Positions 23,864 through 33,022 of a stretch of DNA of 64,000 nucleotides are shown one piece after another. The stretch's first letter is position 1, and every line of letters starts with the position of its first letter. The position numbers and the translations under genes are program-made. The stretch covers positions 3,224,001 through 3,288,000 of the forward strand of contig NZ_JACCAA010000001.1 in assembly GCF_013408415.1 (NCBI RefSeq), read 5' to 3'. Under the pieces are notes generated by a model. The model made no database searches. It saw nothing but the letters and a program-made list of their open reading frames with translations, and was not told where the DNA came from. This stretch comes from Nocardioides daedukensis (GTDB lineage: Bacteria > Actinomycetota > Actinomycetes > Propionibacteriales > Nocardioidaceae).

Positions 23864-25039
23864 ATGTCGGAAGCCAGTGAACTGATCGCGAACGTCATCG
23901 AGAAGTGCTCCGCCGAGCTGATCGAGGTCCGGCGGGACCTGCACGCCCACCCGGAGCTCTCCTGGACCGAGGCGCGCACCACCGAGATGATCGCGAGCCG
24001 CCTCGAGCAGGCAGGGCTTCGGGTACGCCGCCTCCCGCGTTCGGGCCTGCTGGCTGAGGTGGGGGACGCCGGACCGTGCATCGCCCTGCGCGGCGACCTG
24101 GATGCGCTCCCGGTCGAGGACCGCACCGAGGACCCGTGGCGCTCCACGGTCCCCGGAGTCGCGCACGCCTGCGGCCATGACGTGCACACCGCGGCCCTGC
24201 TCGGCGCCGGGCTGGCGCTCTCTGAGCTGCACGCCCAAGGGCTGCTCCCCGGCCGGGTCCGCCTGCTCTTCCAGCCGGCCGAGGAGGTGATGCCCGGAGG
24301 CGCCCTTGAGCTGGTCGCCCAGGGTGCGCTCAACGGCGTGAGCCAGGTCTACTGCCTGCACTGCGACCCCACCCTCGACGTCGGTGAGATCGGTGTGCGC
24401 GAAGGCGCACTGACCGGCGCGGCCGACTCCCTCGACGTACACCTGATCGGCAAGGGCGGCCACACCTCCCGCCCGCACCTGACCGAGGACCTCACCTTCG
24501 CGCTCGGCAAGCTGGTCACCGAGCTGCCCGCGATCCTGTCGCGGCGCCTCGATCCCCGCGCCGGGGTCAGCGTGGTGTGGGGAATGATCCGCGCCGGCGC
24601 CACCCACAACGTGATCCCCGCAACCGGGCACGTGGCCGGAACCGTGCGGATGCTCGACGCAGGTGCCTGGGCCGTGGCCGAGGACCTGGTCCGCGAGTCG
24701 GTCGAGCAGATCGTCGCGCCCTACGGCGTCACTGCCGAGATCACCTATCAACGCGGGGTGCCTCCCGTGGTCAACGACCACGTCGCGACCACCGTGCTGG
24801 CCCGGGCCGTCGAGCGGGTGCTCGGCCCCGAGGGAGTCGTGCCGACGCTGCAGAGCCTCGGCGGCGAGGACTTCGGGTGGTACCTCGAGCACGTTCCCGG
24901 CGCGATGGCCCGGCTCGGGACCCGCACACCCGGGGGACCGACGTACGACCTCCACCAGGGGAACCTGCGCATCGACGAGCGTGCCACCGCGATCGCCGCG
25001 GCGCTTCTCGCCGAGGTCGCCGTGGGCGCTTTGGGTTGA
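23864..25039 (+). CDS. M20-family amidohydrolase
   Basis: A 391-residue metal-dependent amidase of peptidase family M20D (hippurate or N-acyl-amino-acid hydrolase type). Motifs in order are LRGDLDALPVED, the metal-ligand segment ACGHDVHTAALLG, the catalytic Glu in LLFQPAEEVMPGGA, and the C-terminal metal region SLGGEDFGWYL. Acts in the cytosol on acylated amino acids or similar amides. It starts at ATG 23864, 61 bases after meaB, and could be read from the same promoter. The exact substrate is not determinable. Confidence 0.87.
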   Translation: MSEASELIANVIEKCSAELIEVRRDLHAHPELSWTEARTTEMIASRLEQAGLRVRRLPRSGLLAEVGDAGPCIALRGDLDALPVEDRTEDPWRSTVPGVAHACGHDVHTAALLGAGLALSELHAQGLLPGRVRLLFQPAEEVMPGGALELVAQGALNGVSQVYCLHCDPTLDVGEIGVREGALTGAADSLDVHLIGKGGHTSRPHLTEDLTFALGKLVTELPAILSRRLDPRAGVSVVWGMIRAGATHNVIPATGHVAGTVRMLDAGAWAVAEDLVRESVEQIVAPYGVTAEITYQRGVPPVVNDHVATTVLARAVERVLGPEGVVPTLQSLGGEDFGWYLEHVPGAMARLGTRTPGGPTYDLHQGNLRIDERATAIAAALLAEVAVGALG

Positions 25040-25171
25040 CGTCGAGCAGCGATCAGGTCACCGGCTGGTAACAGTTCGGATGGGTCGTCCTCGAATGCAC
25101 CCCCACGGGCTTAGGGTGACGTCGATTGCGCCCGGACCCGAGCGCCGAACGTAGAACATCTGGAGGACGTC

Positions 25172-26248
25172 GTGAAGAAGACCCTACGCATTGCGGCCGT
25201 GACGAGCGCAGTCGTGCTGACGCTGGCAAGTTGCGGATCGCGACCCTCGGACAAGGCCGACGACGAGGTCGAGAAGGGCACCCAGTACCCGGACTTCAAG
25301 GCGTGCATGGTCTCCGACTCGGGCGGCTTCGACGACAAGTCCTTCAACCAGACCTCCTACGCCGGTCTGGTCAACGCCAAGGAGAAGCACGGCCTGAAGA
25401 CCGCCGAGGTCGAGTCGAACTCCGACGCCGAATATGACGGCAACCTCAAGGAGCTGGTCAACGCCGACTGCAACCAGATCACCACCGTCGGCTTCAAGCT
25501 CGCAGCCGCGACCCTCAAGTCGGCCAAGGCCAACCCCGACGTCGACTACGCGATCGTCGACTCCACCTACATCGACGAGTCCGGTAAGAACACCGCGCCG
25601 GCCAACGTCAAGGGTCTCTCCTTCAAGACCGACGAGGCTGCGTTCCTCGCCGGCTACCTCGGCGCCTCGCAGTCGAAGACCGGCAAGGTCGGCACCTTTG
25701 GTGGGATGAACATCCCGACCGTCACGATCTTCATGAACGGCTTCGCCAAGGGCGTCGCGAAGTACAACGAGGACAACGACGCGAACGTCCAGGTCATCGG
25801 CTGGGACGAGGCGAAGCAGAAGGGCTCGTTCACCAACGACTTCGAGACCCAGTCCAAGGGTCAGTCCGTGGCCAAGACCCTGATCCGTCAGGGTGCCGAC
25901 GTGGTCATGCCGGTCGCAGGGCCGGCCGGTCTCGGCGGGCTCAAGGCCGTCAAGGACGCCGGCGTGATGGGCATCTGGGTGGACACCGACGGTTGTGTCT
26001 CCGCCGCTGAGTACTGCGACGTGCTGCTGAGCTCGGTCGTCAAGGCCATGGACGTCGCCGTGCAGCAGGCGATCACCGACTCCGCCGAGGACAAGTTCAC
26101 CAACGAGGTCTACGAGGGCACCCTGGCCAACGAGGGCGTCTCGCTGGCACCGTTCCACGAGTTCGACTCCAAGATCGACCAGAAGGTCAAGGACGAGCTG
26201 AAGGCTCTCCAGGAGCAGATCATCTCCGGGGACCTCAAGGTCAACTGA
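25172..26248 (+). CDS. bmpA: BMP-family nucleoside-binding lipoprotein
   Basis: A 358-residue substrate-binding lipoprotein of an ABC importer. The signal peptide ends in the lipobox LASC, with Cys near residue 21. The body shows the Bmp family order: FKACMVSDSGGFDDKSFNQTS, then VDYAIVDSTYIDE, LSFKTDEAAFLAGYLGA and GADVVMPVAGPAGLGGLKA. Family members bind purine or pyrimidine nucleosides, which fits the downstream catabolic genes. GTG at 25172 has CTGGAGG upstream. The 131 bases before it form the island's promoter region. A terminator-like hairpin separates it from the ATPase gene. Confidence 0.92.
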   Translation: MKKTLRIAAVTSAVVLTLASCGSRPSDKADDEVEKGTQYPDFKACMVSDSGGFDDKSFNQTSYAGLVNAKEKHGLKTAEVESNSDAEYDGNLKELVNADCNQITTVGFKLAAATLKSAKANPDVDYAIVDSTYIDESGKNTAPANVKGLSFKTDEAAFLAGYLGASQSKTGKVGTFGGMNIPTVTIFMNGFAKGVAKYNEDNDANVQVIGWDEAKQKGSFTNDFETQSKGQSVAKTLIRQGADVVMPVAGPAGLGGLKAVKDAGVMGIWVDTDGCVSAAEYCDVLLSSVVKAMDVAVQQAITDSAEDKFTNEVYEGTLANEGVSLAPFHEFDSKIDQKVKDELKALQEQIISGDLKVN

Positions 26249-26255
26249 TCGCAGG

Positions 26256-26289
26256 GGGCCGGGGTCGGGCATCCGCCCGGCCCCGGCCC
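26256..26289 (+). terminator. Attenuating hairpin between bmpA and the ATPase gene
   Basis: The arms gggccgggg (26256-26264) and ccccggccc (26281-26289) pair perfectly, extended inside by gggc/gccc, and are followed by ttgcgttct. Partial termination here would make more binding protein than transporter, as is common in ABC importer operons. Confidence 0.7.
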
Positions 26290-26335
26290 TTGCGTTCTAG
26301 GGTGTTGCCAGGCATTCCGCAGCTCGAGGAGATCC

Positions 26336-27853
26336 ATGAAGCTGGAGATCAAGGACCTGACCAAGCGGTTCGGTTCGTTCACCGCCAACGACGGCATCGA
26401 CCTCACCATCGAACCCGGTGAGATCCACTGCCTGCTCGGGGAGAACGGCGCCGGCAAGTCGACCTTGATGAACATGCTCTACGGGTTGCTCGACCCGACC
26501 TCGGGGCAGATCGTCATCGACGGTGAGCCGGTCACCTTCGCCACCCCGAAGGACGCCATCGCCGCCGGCATCGGGATGGTCCACCAGCACTTCATGCTGG
26601 TCCCGGTCTTCACCGTGGCCGAGAACGTGATGCTCGGGCGTGAGCAGACCTCCGCGCCGGGGGTGCTCAGCCGCCGCCGCGCGTCCGCCAGGGTGCGTGA
26701 GCTCTCCAGCGCGTTCAACCTCGCCGTCGACCCGGACCGCCTGGTCGAGGACCTCCCGGTCGGCGTGCAGCAGCGGGTCGAGATCCTCAAGGCATTGGCG
26801 AACGAGGCCAAGGTGCTGATCCTCGATGAGCCGACCGCCGTGCTCACGCCGCAGGAGATCGACGAGCTGATGGCGATCATGCGCCGGCTCAAGGAGCAGG
26901 GCACCTCCATCATCTTCATCACCCACAAGCTGCGCGAGGTCAAGGCGATCGGCGACCGGATCAGCGTCATCCGCCGCGGCAAGCTGGTCGGCACCGCCGA
27001 CCCGTCGGCCAGCGAGGCCGAGCTGGCCGAGATGATGGTCGGCCGGTCGGTATCGCTCCGCGTCGAGAAGGAGAACCGCACCGGGGGAGACGTGGTGCTC
27101 CGGGCCGACCAGGTCACCGTGATCGACCCGCGCGGCCACCAGGTGGTCAAGGACGTCTCGTTCGAGGCCCGCGCCGGCGAGGTCGTCGGGATCGCCGGTG
27201 TGCAGGGCAACGGACAGACCGAGCTGATCAAGTCGCTGCTCGGCCTGGTCAAGCCCGACGCCGGCAAGGTCCTGCTCAACGGCGAGGACATCTCCCGCCA
27301 CGGCACCCGCAAGAGCCTCGAGGCCGGCATCGGCTACGTGCCCGAGGACCGCGGACACGACGGCTTCGTGGGCGAGTTCAGCGTCCGCGAGAACCTCGTC
27401 CTCGACCTCTACCGCAGCTCGGAGTTCTCGCACGCCGGCACGCTGCGCCACGACGCGATCACCGCCAACGCCCGGCACCGGATCGAGGAGTTCGACATCC
27501 GCACCGAGTCCATGGAGACGCCGGTCGGCTCGCTGTCGGGTGGCAACCAGCAGAAGGTCGTGGTGGCCCGTGAGTTCTCCCGGCCACTGGAGGTGCTGAT
27601 CGCCTCGCAACCCACCCGCGGCGTCGACGTGGGTTCGATCGAGTTCATCCACAAACGGATCATCGAGGAGCGGGACACCGGCACCGCGGTGGTGATCGTG
27701 TCGACCGAGCTCGACGAAATCTATGCCCTCGCCGACCGGATCCTGGTGATGTTCGACGGCAGGATCGTCGGCGAGGCCGGGCCGGACACCCCTCGAGAGG
27801 AGATCGGCCTGATGATGGCCGGAGCGCACCAGTCCACGGAGGAGTCGGCATGA
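26336..27853 (+). CDS. Nucleoside ABC importer, double ATPase subunit
   Basis: A 505-residue cytoplasmic ATPase with two fused nucleotide-binding domains, like the NupO/YufO and RbsA types. Domain 1 has Walker A GENGAGKST, a degenerate signature LPVGVQQRVEIL and Walker B VLILDEPTAVL. Domain 2 has a degenerate P loop (GVQGNGQTEL), a good signature LSGGNQQKVVVARE and IASQPTRGVD in place of the usual Walker B, so the two sites are asymmetric. This asymmetry is normal in the family. GAGGAG lies before the ATG. The stop overlaps the first permease start by ATGA. Confidence 0.93.
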   Translation: MKLEIKDLTKRFGSFTANDGIDLTIEPGEIHCLLGENGAGKSTLMNMLYGLLDPTSGQIVIDGEPVTFATPKDAIAAGIGMVHQHFMLVPVFTVAENVMLGREQTSAPGVLSRRRASARVRELSSAFNLAVDPDRLVEDLPVGVQQRVEILKALANEAKVLILDEPTAVLTPQEIDELMAIMRRLKEQGTSIIFITHKLREVKAIGDRISVIRRGKLVGTADPSASEAELAEMMVGRSVSLRVEKENRTGGDVVLRADQVTVIDPRGHQVVKDVSFEARAGEVVGIAGVQGNGQTELIKSLLGLVKPDAGKVLLNGEDISRHGTRKSLEAGIGYVPEDRGHDGFVGEFSVRENLVLDLYRSSEFSHAGTLRHDAITANARHRIEEFDIRTESMETPVGSLSGGNQQKVVVAREFSRPLEVLIASQPTRGVDVGSIEFIHKRIIEERDTGTAVVIVSTELDEIYALADRILVMFDGRIVGEAGPDTPREEIGLMMAGAHQSTEESA

Positions 27854-29082
27854 CCGGCGACCAGCCCAGCAAGGACGGGGCCACCGGCACCGCGGGGCAG
27901 CCCGAGAAGAGGACAGGTCCCGAGCCCCGGCTCGTCGGCACCGGCATCTTCTCCGCGACGGTCAAGGACACCATCGTCACCACGGTGCTGGCCATCATCC
28001 TGGCGTTGCTCATCGGCGCCGTGCTGATCGCGATCAGCAACAGTGACGTCCTCGACGCGCTCGGCTACTTCGGGGTCTACCCGTGGGACACCTTCACCCG
28101 CGCAGGGGACGCGATCTGGGTCTCCTACACCTCGCTGCTCAAGGGCTCCATCGGGTCGCTCGACGCGATCCAGGCGACGCTGGCCAAGTCGGCCCCGCTG
28201 ATCTGCGCAGGCCTGGGCGTGGCCCTGGCCTTCAAGGCCGGCCTGTTCAACATCGGCGCGCAGGGACAGATCATCGCCGGCGCGCTGGCCGCGGGCTACG
28301 TCGGTTTCACCTGGACCTCGCTCCCGATCGGCCTGCACCTGCTGGTCTCGGTCGTGGCCGGCGTGGTGGCCGGCGGCATCTATGGCGGGATCGCAGGTGT
28401 GCTCAAGGCCCGGACCGGCGCGCACGAGGTGATCACCACGATCATGCTCAACCACGTCGCCGGCTTCGCGTTGGCCTATGCGTTGGCCCGCGAGATCTAT
28501 CAGGTGACCGGCTCCGACGAGCGGGTCTCGCCGCCGGTGGCCGACTCCGCGACCTATCCCTCCCTGCTGGGCGTCCACTCCGGAGTCGTGGTCGCCCTGT
28601 TGGCGGCGATGCTCGTGTGGTGGATCCTCGAGCGCAGCACCCTCGGCTTCGAGCTCAAGGCGGTGGGTGCGAACCCCGACGCCGCCCAGACCGCCGGGAT
28701 GAACGTCGCGAAGGTCTACACGGTCGCGATGCTGCTGGCCGGTGCCTTCGCGGGCCTTGCTGCCACCATGCAGATCAACGGTGACCAGGCCCAGATCAGC
28801 GACACCTTGATCGGGACCATCGGCTTCGACGCGATCACCGTCGCGCTGCTCGGACGGGGCAGTCCTCTGGGCACCGTGCTGGCAGGCCTGCTCTTCGGCG
28901 CCCTGCAGGTCGGTGGCGTCTCGATGCAGGCCAGCACCGCATCCACCCCGCCCGAGCTGGCGCTCGTGCTGCAGTCGTTGATCGTGCTGTTCGTCGCGGC
29001 GCCTGCCGTGGTGCGACACCTGGTCCGGTTGCGTGACGAGAAACAGGATTCGACCTTTGCAGCGAAGGGACTGAGCGCATGA
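27850..29082 (+). CDS. Nucleoside ABC importer permease 1
   Basis: A 410-residue membrane permease of the NupP/YufP type (BPD_transp_2 family, like RbsC). After a cytoplasmic stretch of 35 residues there are about nine helices. Conserved segments include LAFKAGLFNIGAQGQIIAGALAAGY, GAHEVITTIMLNHVAGF and FELKAVGANPDAAQTAGMNV, which contacts the ATPase. It overlaps both neighbours by ATGA, so stoichiometry with the ATPase and second permease is coupled. Confidence 0.92.
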   Translation: MTGDQPSKDGATGTAGQPEKRTGPEPRLVGTGIFSATVKDTIVTTVLAIILALLIGAVLIAISNSDVLDALGYFGVYPWDTFTRAGDAIWVSYTSLLKGSIGSLDAIQATLAKSAPLICAGLGVALAFKAGLFNIGAQGQIIAGALAAGYVGFTWTSLPIGLHLLVSVVAGVVAGGIYGGIAGVLKARTGAHEVITTIMLNHVAGFALAYALAREIYQVTGSDERVSPPVADSATYPSLLGVHSGVVVALLAAMLVWWILERSTLGFELKAVGANPDAAQTAGMNVAKVYTVAMLLAGAFAGLAATMQINGDQAQISDTLIGTIGFDAITVALLGRGSPLGTVLAGLLFGALQVGGVSMQASTASTPPELALVLQSLIVLFVAAPAVVRHLVRLRDEKQDSTFAAKGLSA

Positions 29083-30401
29083 GCATCTCGGCCGATTCCA
29101 CCGAGCTCCGCACCGCACCCGATGCACCGCGGGTCCGGGACCGGGCCGACCTGCGACGCCAGGTCAAGCTCGTGGTGCTCTTCGCGATCGCCGCGGTGAT
29201 CCTGCTGCTGTTCGCGCTGAGCATCGACGAGCCCACCGTGCGCTACTCGCTCAGCGACGTCTACGACCCCAGCCAGAACCACGACGCCAACGGACGGGCG
29301 GTGGTCTGGGTGACCTTCGCGCTGGCCGCTGCGGCCATGCTGGGCTCGCTGCTCAACGTGATCCCCAAGGGTTGGCCCACGGCGCTGGTCAGTGTCGTGG
29401 TGGGTCTCGGCTTCTATGTCGGGCTGACCTTCTGGTACTTCGCCGATCAGCCCGGCGACCTGGCCTCCTCGTTCGTGGTCACCAACCCCCTCCCGCAGGC
29501 CGTCAACTACGCGACTCCGCTGGTTCTCGGTGCCCTGGCCGGGGTGCTCTGCGAGCGGGCCGGCGTGATCAACATCGCGATCGAGGCACAGCTGCTGGCC
29601 GGGGCGTTCTTCGCCTCCGTGGCCTCGTCGATGGCGTTCTCCTCGGCGGCCGGACTGCTCGGCGGGATCCTGGCCGGGGTCGCGTTCGCTGCCCTGCTCG
29701 GCGTCTTCGCGCTGAAATATCAGGTCAACCAGGTCGTGCTCGGCGTCGTGCTGATCGCCTTGGCACTCGGTCTGACCGACTTCCTGCTGGGCCAGATCCC
29801 GTCGAGCGGCGAGAACAAGGACCTCAACCAGCTGCTCAGCGCACCGGTCACGATGGAGAAGGTCCCGCTCGGCGCGCTGGCCGACATCCCCATCCTCGGC
29901 TCGGCGCTGTTCAACCAGACCGTGCTGGTCTACATCATGTATGTCTCGGTCATCCTGGTCTGGTTCCTGCTTTACCACACCACCTGGGGCCTGCGGGTCC
30001 GTGCAGTCGGGGAGCACCCGAAGGCAGCCGACACCGTCGGGATCCGGGTCAACCGGGTCCGCTGGTCGGCAGTGCTGCTGGGTGGTGTCTTCGCCGGGCT
30101 GGGTGGGGTCTTCTTCACCGTCGGCTCGACCGGAGCATTCACGAACAACGCCTCCAACGGCGCGGGCTTCATGGCCCTCGCCGCGGTGATCATGGGTCGC
30201 TGGCACCCGGTCGGGGCCACCTGCGCCGCGCTGTTCTTCGGCCTGATGCTCACCACCCAGGACCAGTTCGGGGTGATGACCAAGTTCCCCACCGAGCTTC
30301 TCGGGGCTGCTCCCTACCTGGCCACGCTGATCGCGGTGGCTGGCGTGATCGGCCGGGTACGTCCCCCGGCGGCCGACGGCGAACCCTATGTGAAGGGCTG
30401 A
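29079..30401 (+). CDS. Nucleoside ABC importer permease 2
   Basis: A 440-residue partner permease of the NupQ/YufQ type with about ten helices. Conserved segments are VLCERAGVINIAIEAQLLAGAF, YQVNQVVLGVVLIALALGLTDFLLGQ and LRVRAVGEHPKAADTVGIRVNRVR. The first 120 residues hold two extra helices compared with the shortest homologues. It starts at ATG 29079 inside the end of permease 1 and ends three bases before cdd, so uptake and the first catabolic step are in one operon. Confidence 0.92.
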   Translation: MSISADSTELRTAPDAPRVRDRADLRRQVKLVVLFAIAAVILLLFALSIDEPTVRYSLSDVYDPSQNHDANGRAVVWVTFALAAAAMLGSLLNVIPKGWPTALVSVVVGLGFYVGLTFWYFADQPGDLASSFVVTNPLPQAVNYATPLVLGALAGVLCERAGVINIAIEAQLLAGAFFASVASSMAFSSAAGLLGGILAGVAFAALLGVFALKYQVNQVVLGVVLIALALGLTDFLLGQIPSSGENKDLNQLLSAPVTMEKVPLGALADIPILGSALFNQTVLVYIMYVSVILVWFLLYHTTWGLRVRAVGEHPKAADTVGIRVNRVRWSAVLLGGVFAGLGGVFFTVGSTGAFTNNASNGAGFMALAAVIMGRWHPVGATCAALFFGLMLTTQDQFGVMTKFPTELLGAAPYLATLIAVAGVIGRVRPPAADGEPYVKG

Positions 30402-30404
30402 GCC

Positions 30405-30824
30405 GTGGCCTTCGACTGGCAGCCCCTGATCGACGCCGCAACCCGGATCGCCGACAGCGCCTACGCGCCGTACTCGAACTATCGGGTCGGTGCGGCTGCG
30501 ATGGTCGAGGACGGGCGGGTCGTGGTCGGCTGCAACGTCGAGAATGCGGCTTACGGCGTGACACTGTGCGCGGAGTGCGGCCTGGTCAGCACCCTGCACG
30601 CCACCGGCGGTGGGCGGCTGACCCACTTCGTGTGCGTGAACGGTGCCGGCGAGGTGATCATGCCGTGCGGGCGTTGTCGCCAGCTCTTGTTCGAGCACGG
30701 TGGTCGCGAGCTGCTGCTGCTGACCGTCTCCGGCATCCGGCGCATGGATGAGGTGCTCCCGGACCCGTTCGGACCCGACGACCTGGACCACGTGTCGCCA
30801 CGACCGCCCACGAGCAACGAATGA
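30405..30824 (+). CDS. cdd: Cytidine deaminase
   Basis: A 139-residue zinc enzyme that deaminates cytidine and deoxycytidine to the uridine forms. The zinc and catalytic motif is CAE in NVENAAYGVTLCAECGLV, and the second ligand pair is PCGRCRQLL. With three Cys ligands and this length it belongs to the small homotetrameric class. The GTG start at 30405 is three bases after the permease stop. It supplies uridine or deoxyuridine for the phosphorylase next in line. Confidence 0.95.
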   Translation: MAFDWQPLIDAATRIADSAYAPYSNYRVGAAAMVEDGRVVVGCNVENAAYGVTLCAECGLVSTLHATGGGRLTHFVCVNGAGEVIMPCGRCRQLLFEHGGRELLLLTVSGIRRMDEVLPDPFGPDDLDHVSPRPPTSNE

Positions 30825-30831
30825 GGGAACA

Positions 30832-32130
30832 GTGAACCAGCACGACGCAGTCGAAGTGATCACCGCGAAGCGTGACGGTGGTGAGCTCAGCGACAGCCAG
30901 ATCGACTGGGTGATCGCCAACTACACCAGCGGCGAGGTGGCCGACGAACAGATGTCGTCGCTGGCGATGGCGATCCTCCTCAACGGGATGAACCGCCGCG
31001 AGATCGGCCGGTGGACCAACGCGATGATCGCCTCGGGGGAGCGGATGGACTTCTCCTCGCTGTCCCGCCCGACCGCCGACAAGCACTCGACAGGCGGTGT
31101 CGGTGACAAGATCACCCTGCCGCTGGCCCCATTGGTCGCCGCGTGCGGCGTGGCCGTCCCGCAGCTGTCGGGTCGCGGCCTGGGCCACACCGGCGGCACC
31201 CTGGACAAGCTCGAGGCGATCCCCGGCTGGCGGGCCGCGCTGAGCAACGAGGAGATGCTCGACCAGCTCGAGGAGCTCGGCGCAGTGATCTGCGCGGCCG
31301 GTTCCGGACTGGCCCCGGCCGACAAGAAGCTCTACGCGCTGCGCGATGTCACCGGCACCGTGGAGGCGATCCCGCTGATCGCGTCCTCGATCATGTCCAA
31401 GAAGATCGCCGAGGGCACCGGCTCGCTGGTCCTCGACGTCAAGGTCGGCACGGGTGCCTTCATGAAGGACCTCGAGAAGGCGCGTGAGCTGGCCTCCACC
31501 ATGGTGGAGCTCGGCAAGGGCGCCGGCGTGAACACCGTCGCGCTGCTCACCGACATGTCCACCCCGCTCGGCTTCACCGCCGGCAACGCGATCGAGGTCG
31601 CCGAGTCGGTCGAGGTCCTGGCCGGTGGCGGCCCCGCCGACGTCGTGGAGCTGACCGTCGCCCTGGCCCGGGAGATGCTCGCCGGCGCCGGTGTCACGGA
31701 CATCGACCCGGCGGACCGTCTCACCGACGGTTCCGCGATGGACGTGTGGCGCAAGATGATCCGGTCGCAGGACGGCGACCCGGACGCGGCGATGCCCGAG
31801 GCACGCGAGAAGCACGTCGTGAACGCTCCCGGCTCAGGTGTCCTGACCCGCCTCGACGCGATGGCCGTGGGCCTGGCCTCGTGGCGACTGGGCGCCGGAC
31901 GGGCCAAGCAGGGAGCCGAGGTGCAGGCCGGCGCCGGAATCGTCTGGCATGCCCGCCCCGGTGACGAGGTCACCGAGGGCCAGCCGCTGTTCACCCTGCT
32001 CACCGACGAGTCGGAGCGCTTCGACCGGGCGCTCGCCTCCCTGGAGGGCGGCTTCGACATCGCACCCACCGGCAGCGACGAGGCGACGTCGTACTCGCCC
32101 GACCCCTTGGTGATCGACCGCCTGGCCTGA
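30832..32130 (+). CDS. deoA: Thymidine phosphorylase
   Basis: A 432-residue pyrimidine-nucleoside phosphorylase that splits thymidine or deoxyuridine into base and deoxyribose 1-phosphate. The phosphate-binding motif is KHSTGGVGDK, followed by SGRGLGHTGGTLDKLEAIPG, the family signature. The middle has SKKIAEGTGSLVLDVKVGTGAFMK. GTG at 30832 is chosen (GAGGGA six bases upstream); a longer frame to 30748 lies inside cdd. The gene ends the nucleoside operon that starts at bmpA. Confidence 0.95.
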   Translation: MNQHDAVEVITAKRDGGELSDSQIDWVIANYTSGEVADEQMSSLAMAILLNGMNRREIGRWTNAMIASGERMDFSSLSRPTADKHSTGGVGDKITLPLAPLVAACGVAVPQLSGRGLGHTGGTLDKLEAIPGWRAALSNEEMLDQLEELGAVICAAGSGLAPADKKLYALRDVTGTVEAIPLIASSIMSKKIAEGTGSLVLDVKVGTGAFMKDLEKARELASTMVELGKGAGVNTVALLTDMSTPLGFTAGNAIEVAESVEVLAGGGPADVVELTVALAREMLAGAGVTDIDPADRLTDGSAMDVWRKMIRSQDGDPDAAMPEAREKHVVNAPGSGVLTRLDAMAVGLASWRLGAGRAKQGAEVQAGAGIVWHARPGDEVTEGQPLFTLLTDESERFDRALASLEGGFDIAPTGSDEATSYSPDPLVIDRLA

Positions 32131-32223
32131 ACGCACATCGACCCGTCGCGAATGAGCATCCTGCTGAGGCAGGACGCCCGCTCGCGGCGGGCCGAAGTGA
32201 CAGGCTGTGTCTTCGCCGGAGCG

Positions 32224-32781
32224 TCAGTCGACGATCCGCACACCCAGCGTCGAGGGAACCGTGACGCTCCGGGTCTTCTGCCAGCGGATCTTGGTGCCGC
32301 TGTAGGTGTAGGGCTGCACCGAGAAGACCACGTGGCTGTAGATCCGCTGGCAGACAACCTTCTCGCCCGGCTTCAGGGTCACCGTGCCGCCGGCGGACTT
32401 CGCCTGGGCCGAGGACATCCGCACGCTGGCGTGAAGGGTGTAGGTCGCCGAGACTGACGCCTTGGCGATCTTCATGAACGAGGCCTCGGCAGAGGTGGTG
32501 ACCGAGGCGGAACCGCCCGCGGTGATCTCCTTGGTGATCGTCGAACTGAAGTTGCAGGTCATCGTGACCCGCTTGCTGCTCCGGTTGATCAGCGGCACCG
32601 CGTCGACGACCCTGACCTTCTTCACGACCGCGCTGCGCTGCTTGTAGCAACGACCCGAGGAGGTTCCGCTGCCCTTCTCGCAGACCGTCTTGTACGACGC
32701 TGCGTGGGACGTGGACTGAGTGATGAAGGGGAGCACCGCGGCCACCATCAGGGTGAGCAGGGCAAGAGTGATTTTGCGCAT
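32224..32781 (-). CDS. Secreted beta-rich protein, possible ETX/MTX2 (aerolysin-like) fold
   Basis: A 185-residue exported protein with a signal peptide cleaved near SHAA-SYKT. The mature part is 155 residues. Its central region alternates Ser/Thr with aliphatic residues: VTMTCNFSSTITKEITAGG, SASVTTSAEASFMKIAKAS, VSATYTLHASVRMSS. Then come VTLKPGEKVVCQRIYSHVVF and SVQPYTYSGTKIRW. This order, with an amphipathic hairpin region and a following LKPGEKV strand, resembles aerolysin/ETX-MTX2-type pore-forming folds. Four cysteines could make two disulfides. The resemblance is by pattern only and could equally reflect another secreted beta-sandwich. Confidence 0.55.
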   Translation of the reverse strand: MRKITLALLTLMVAAVLPFITQSTSHAASYKTVCEKGSGTSSGRCYKQRSAVVKKVRVVDAVPLINRSSKRVTMTCNFSSTITKEITAGGSASVTTSAEASFMKIAKASVSATYTLHASVRMSSAQAKSAGGTVTLKPGEKVVCQRIYSHVVFSVQPYTYSGTKIRWQKTRSVTVPSTLGVRIVD

Positions 32782-32966
32782 GGCGAATAGACCTTCCGAG
32801 ACAGAGGAGTGTCGCCGCGAGTGCGGCTCTGCGGGCGACGCCCGCGTGCAGGCTCTTGTCTCCCCGACGAGCGCGCGGCAAACCTCACACTTGTCGCAAA
32901 ATTCTGTTCGGGCCCGCGTGGATCAGTGCAGGCTCGCGAGACTCCGCCGGGGTCGTGAGTCCCGGG

Positions 32967-33022
32967 GCAGGAGGCTCAGGGCAGGAGGCTCAGGGCAACA
33001 TTCTCAGGGCAACATTCTCAGG
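32967..33022. repeat. Four 14-bp tandem units at the maoC 3' end
   Basis: The unit gcaggaggctcagg occurs twice (32967-32994) and gcaacattctcagg twice (32995-33022). Each contains tcaggg, the reverse complement of CCCTGA, which is the last sense codon and stop of maoC. The stop region has been copied as a two-times-two array. Confidence 0.8.
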
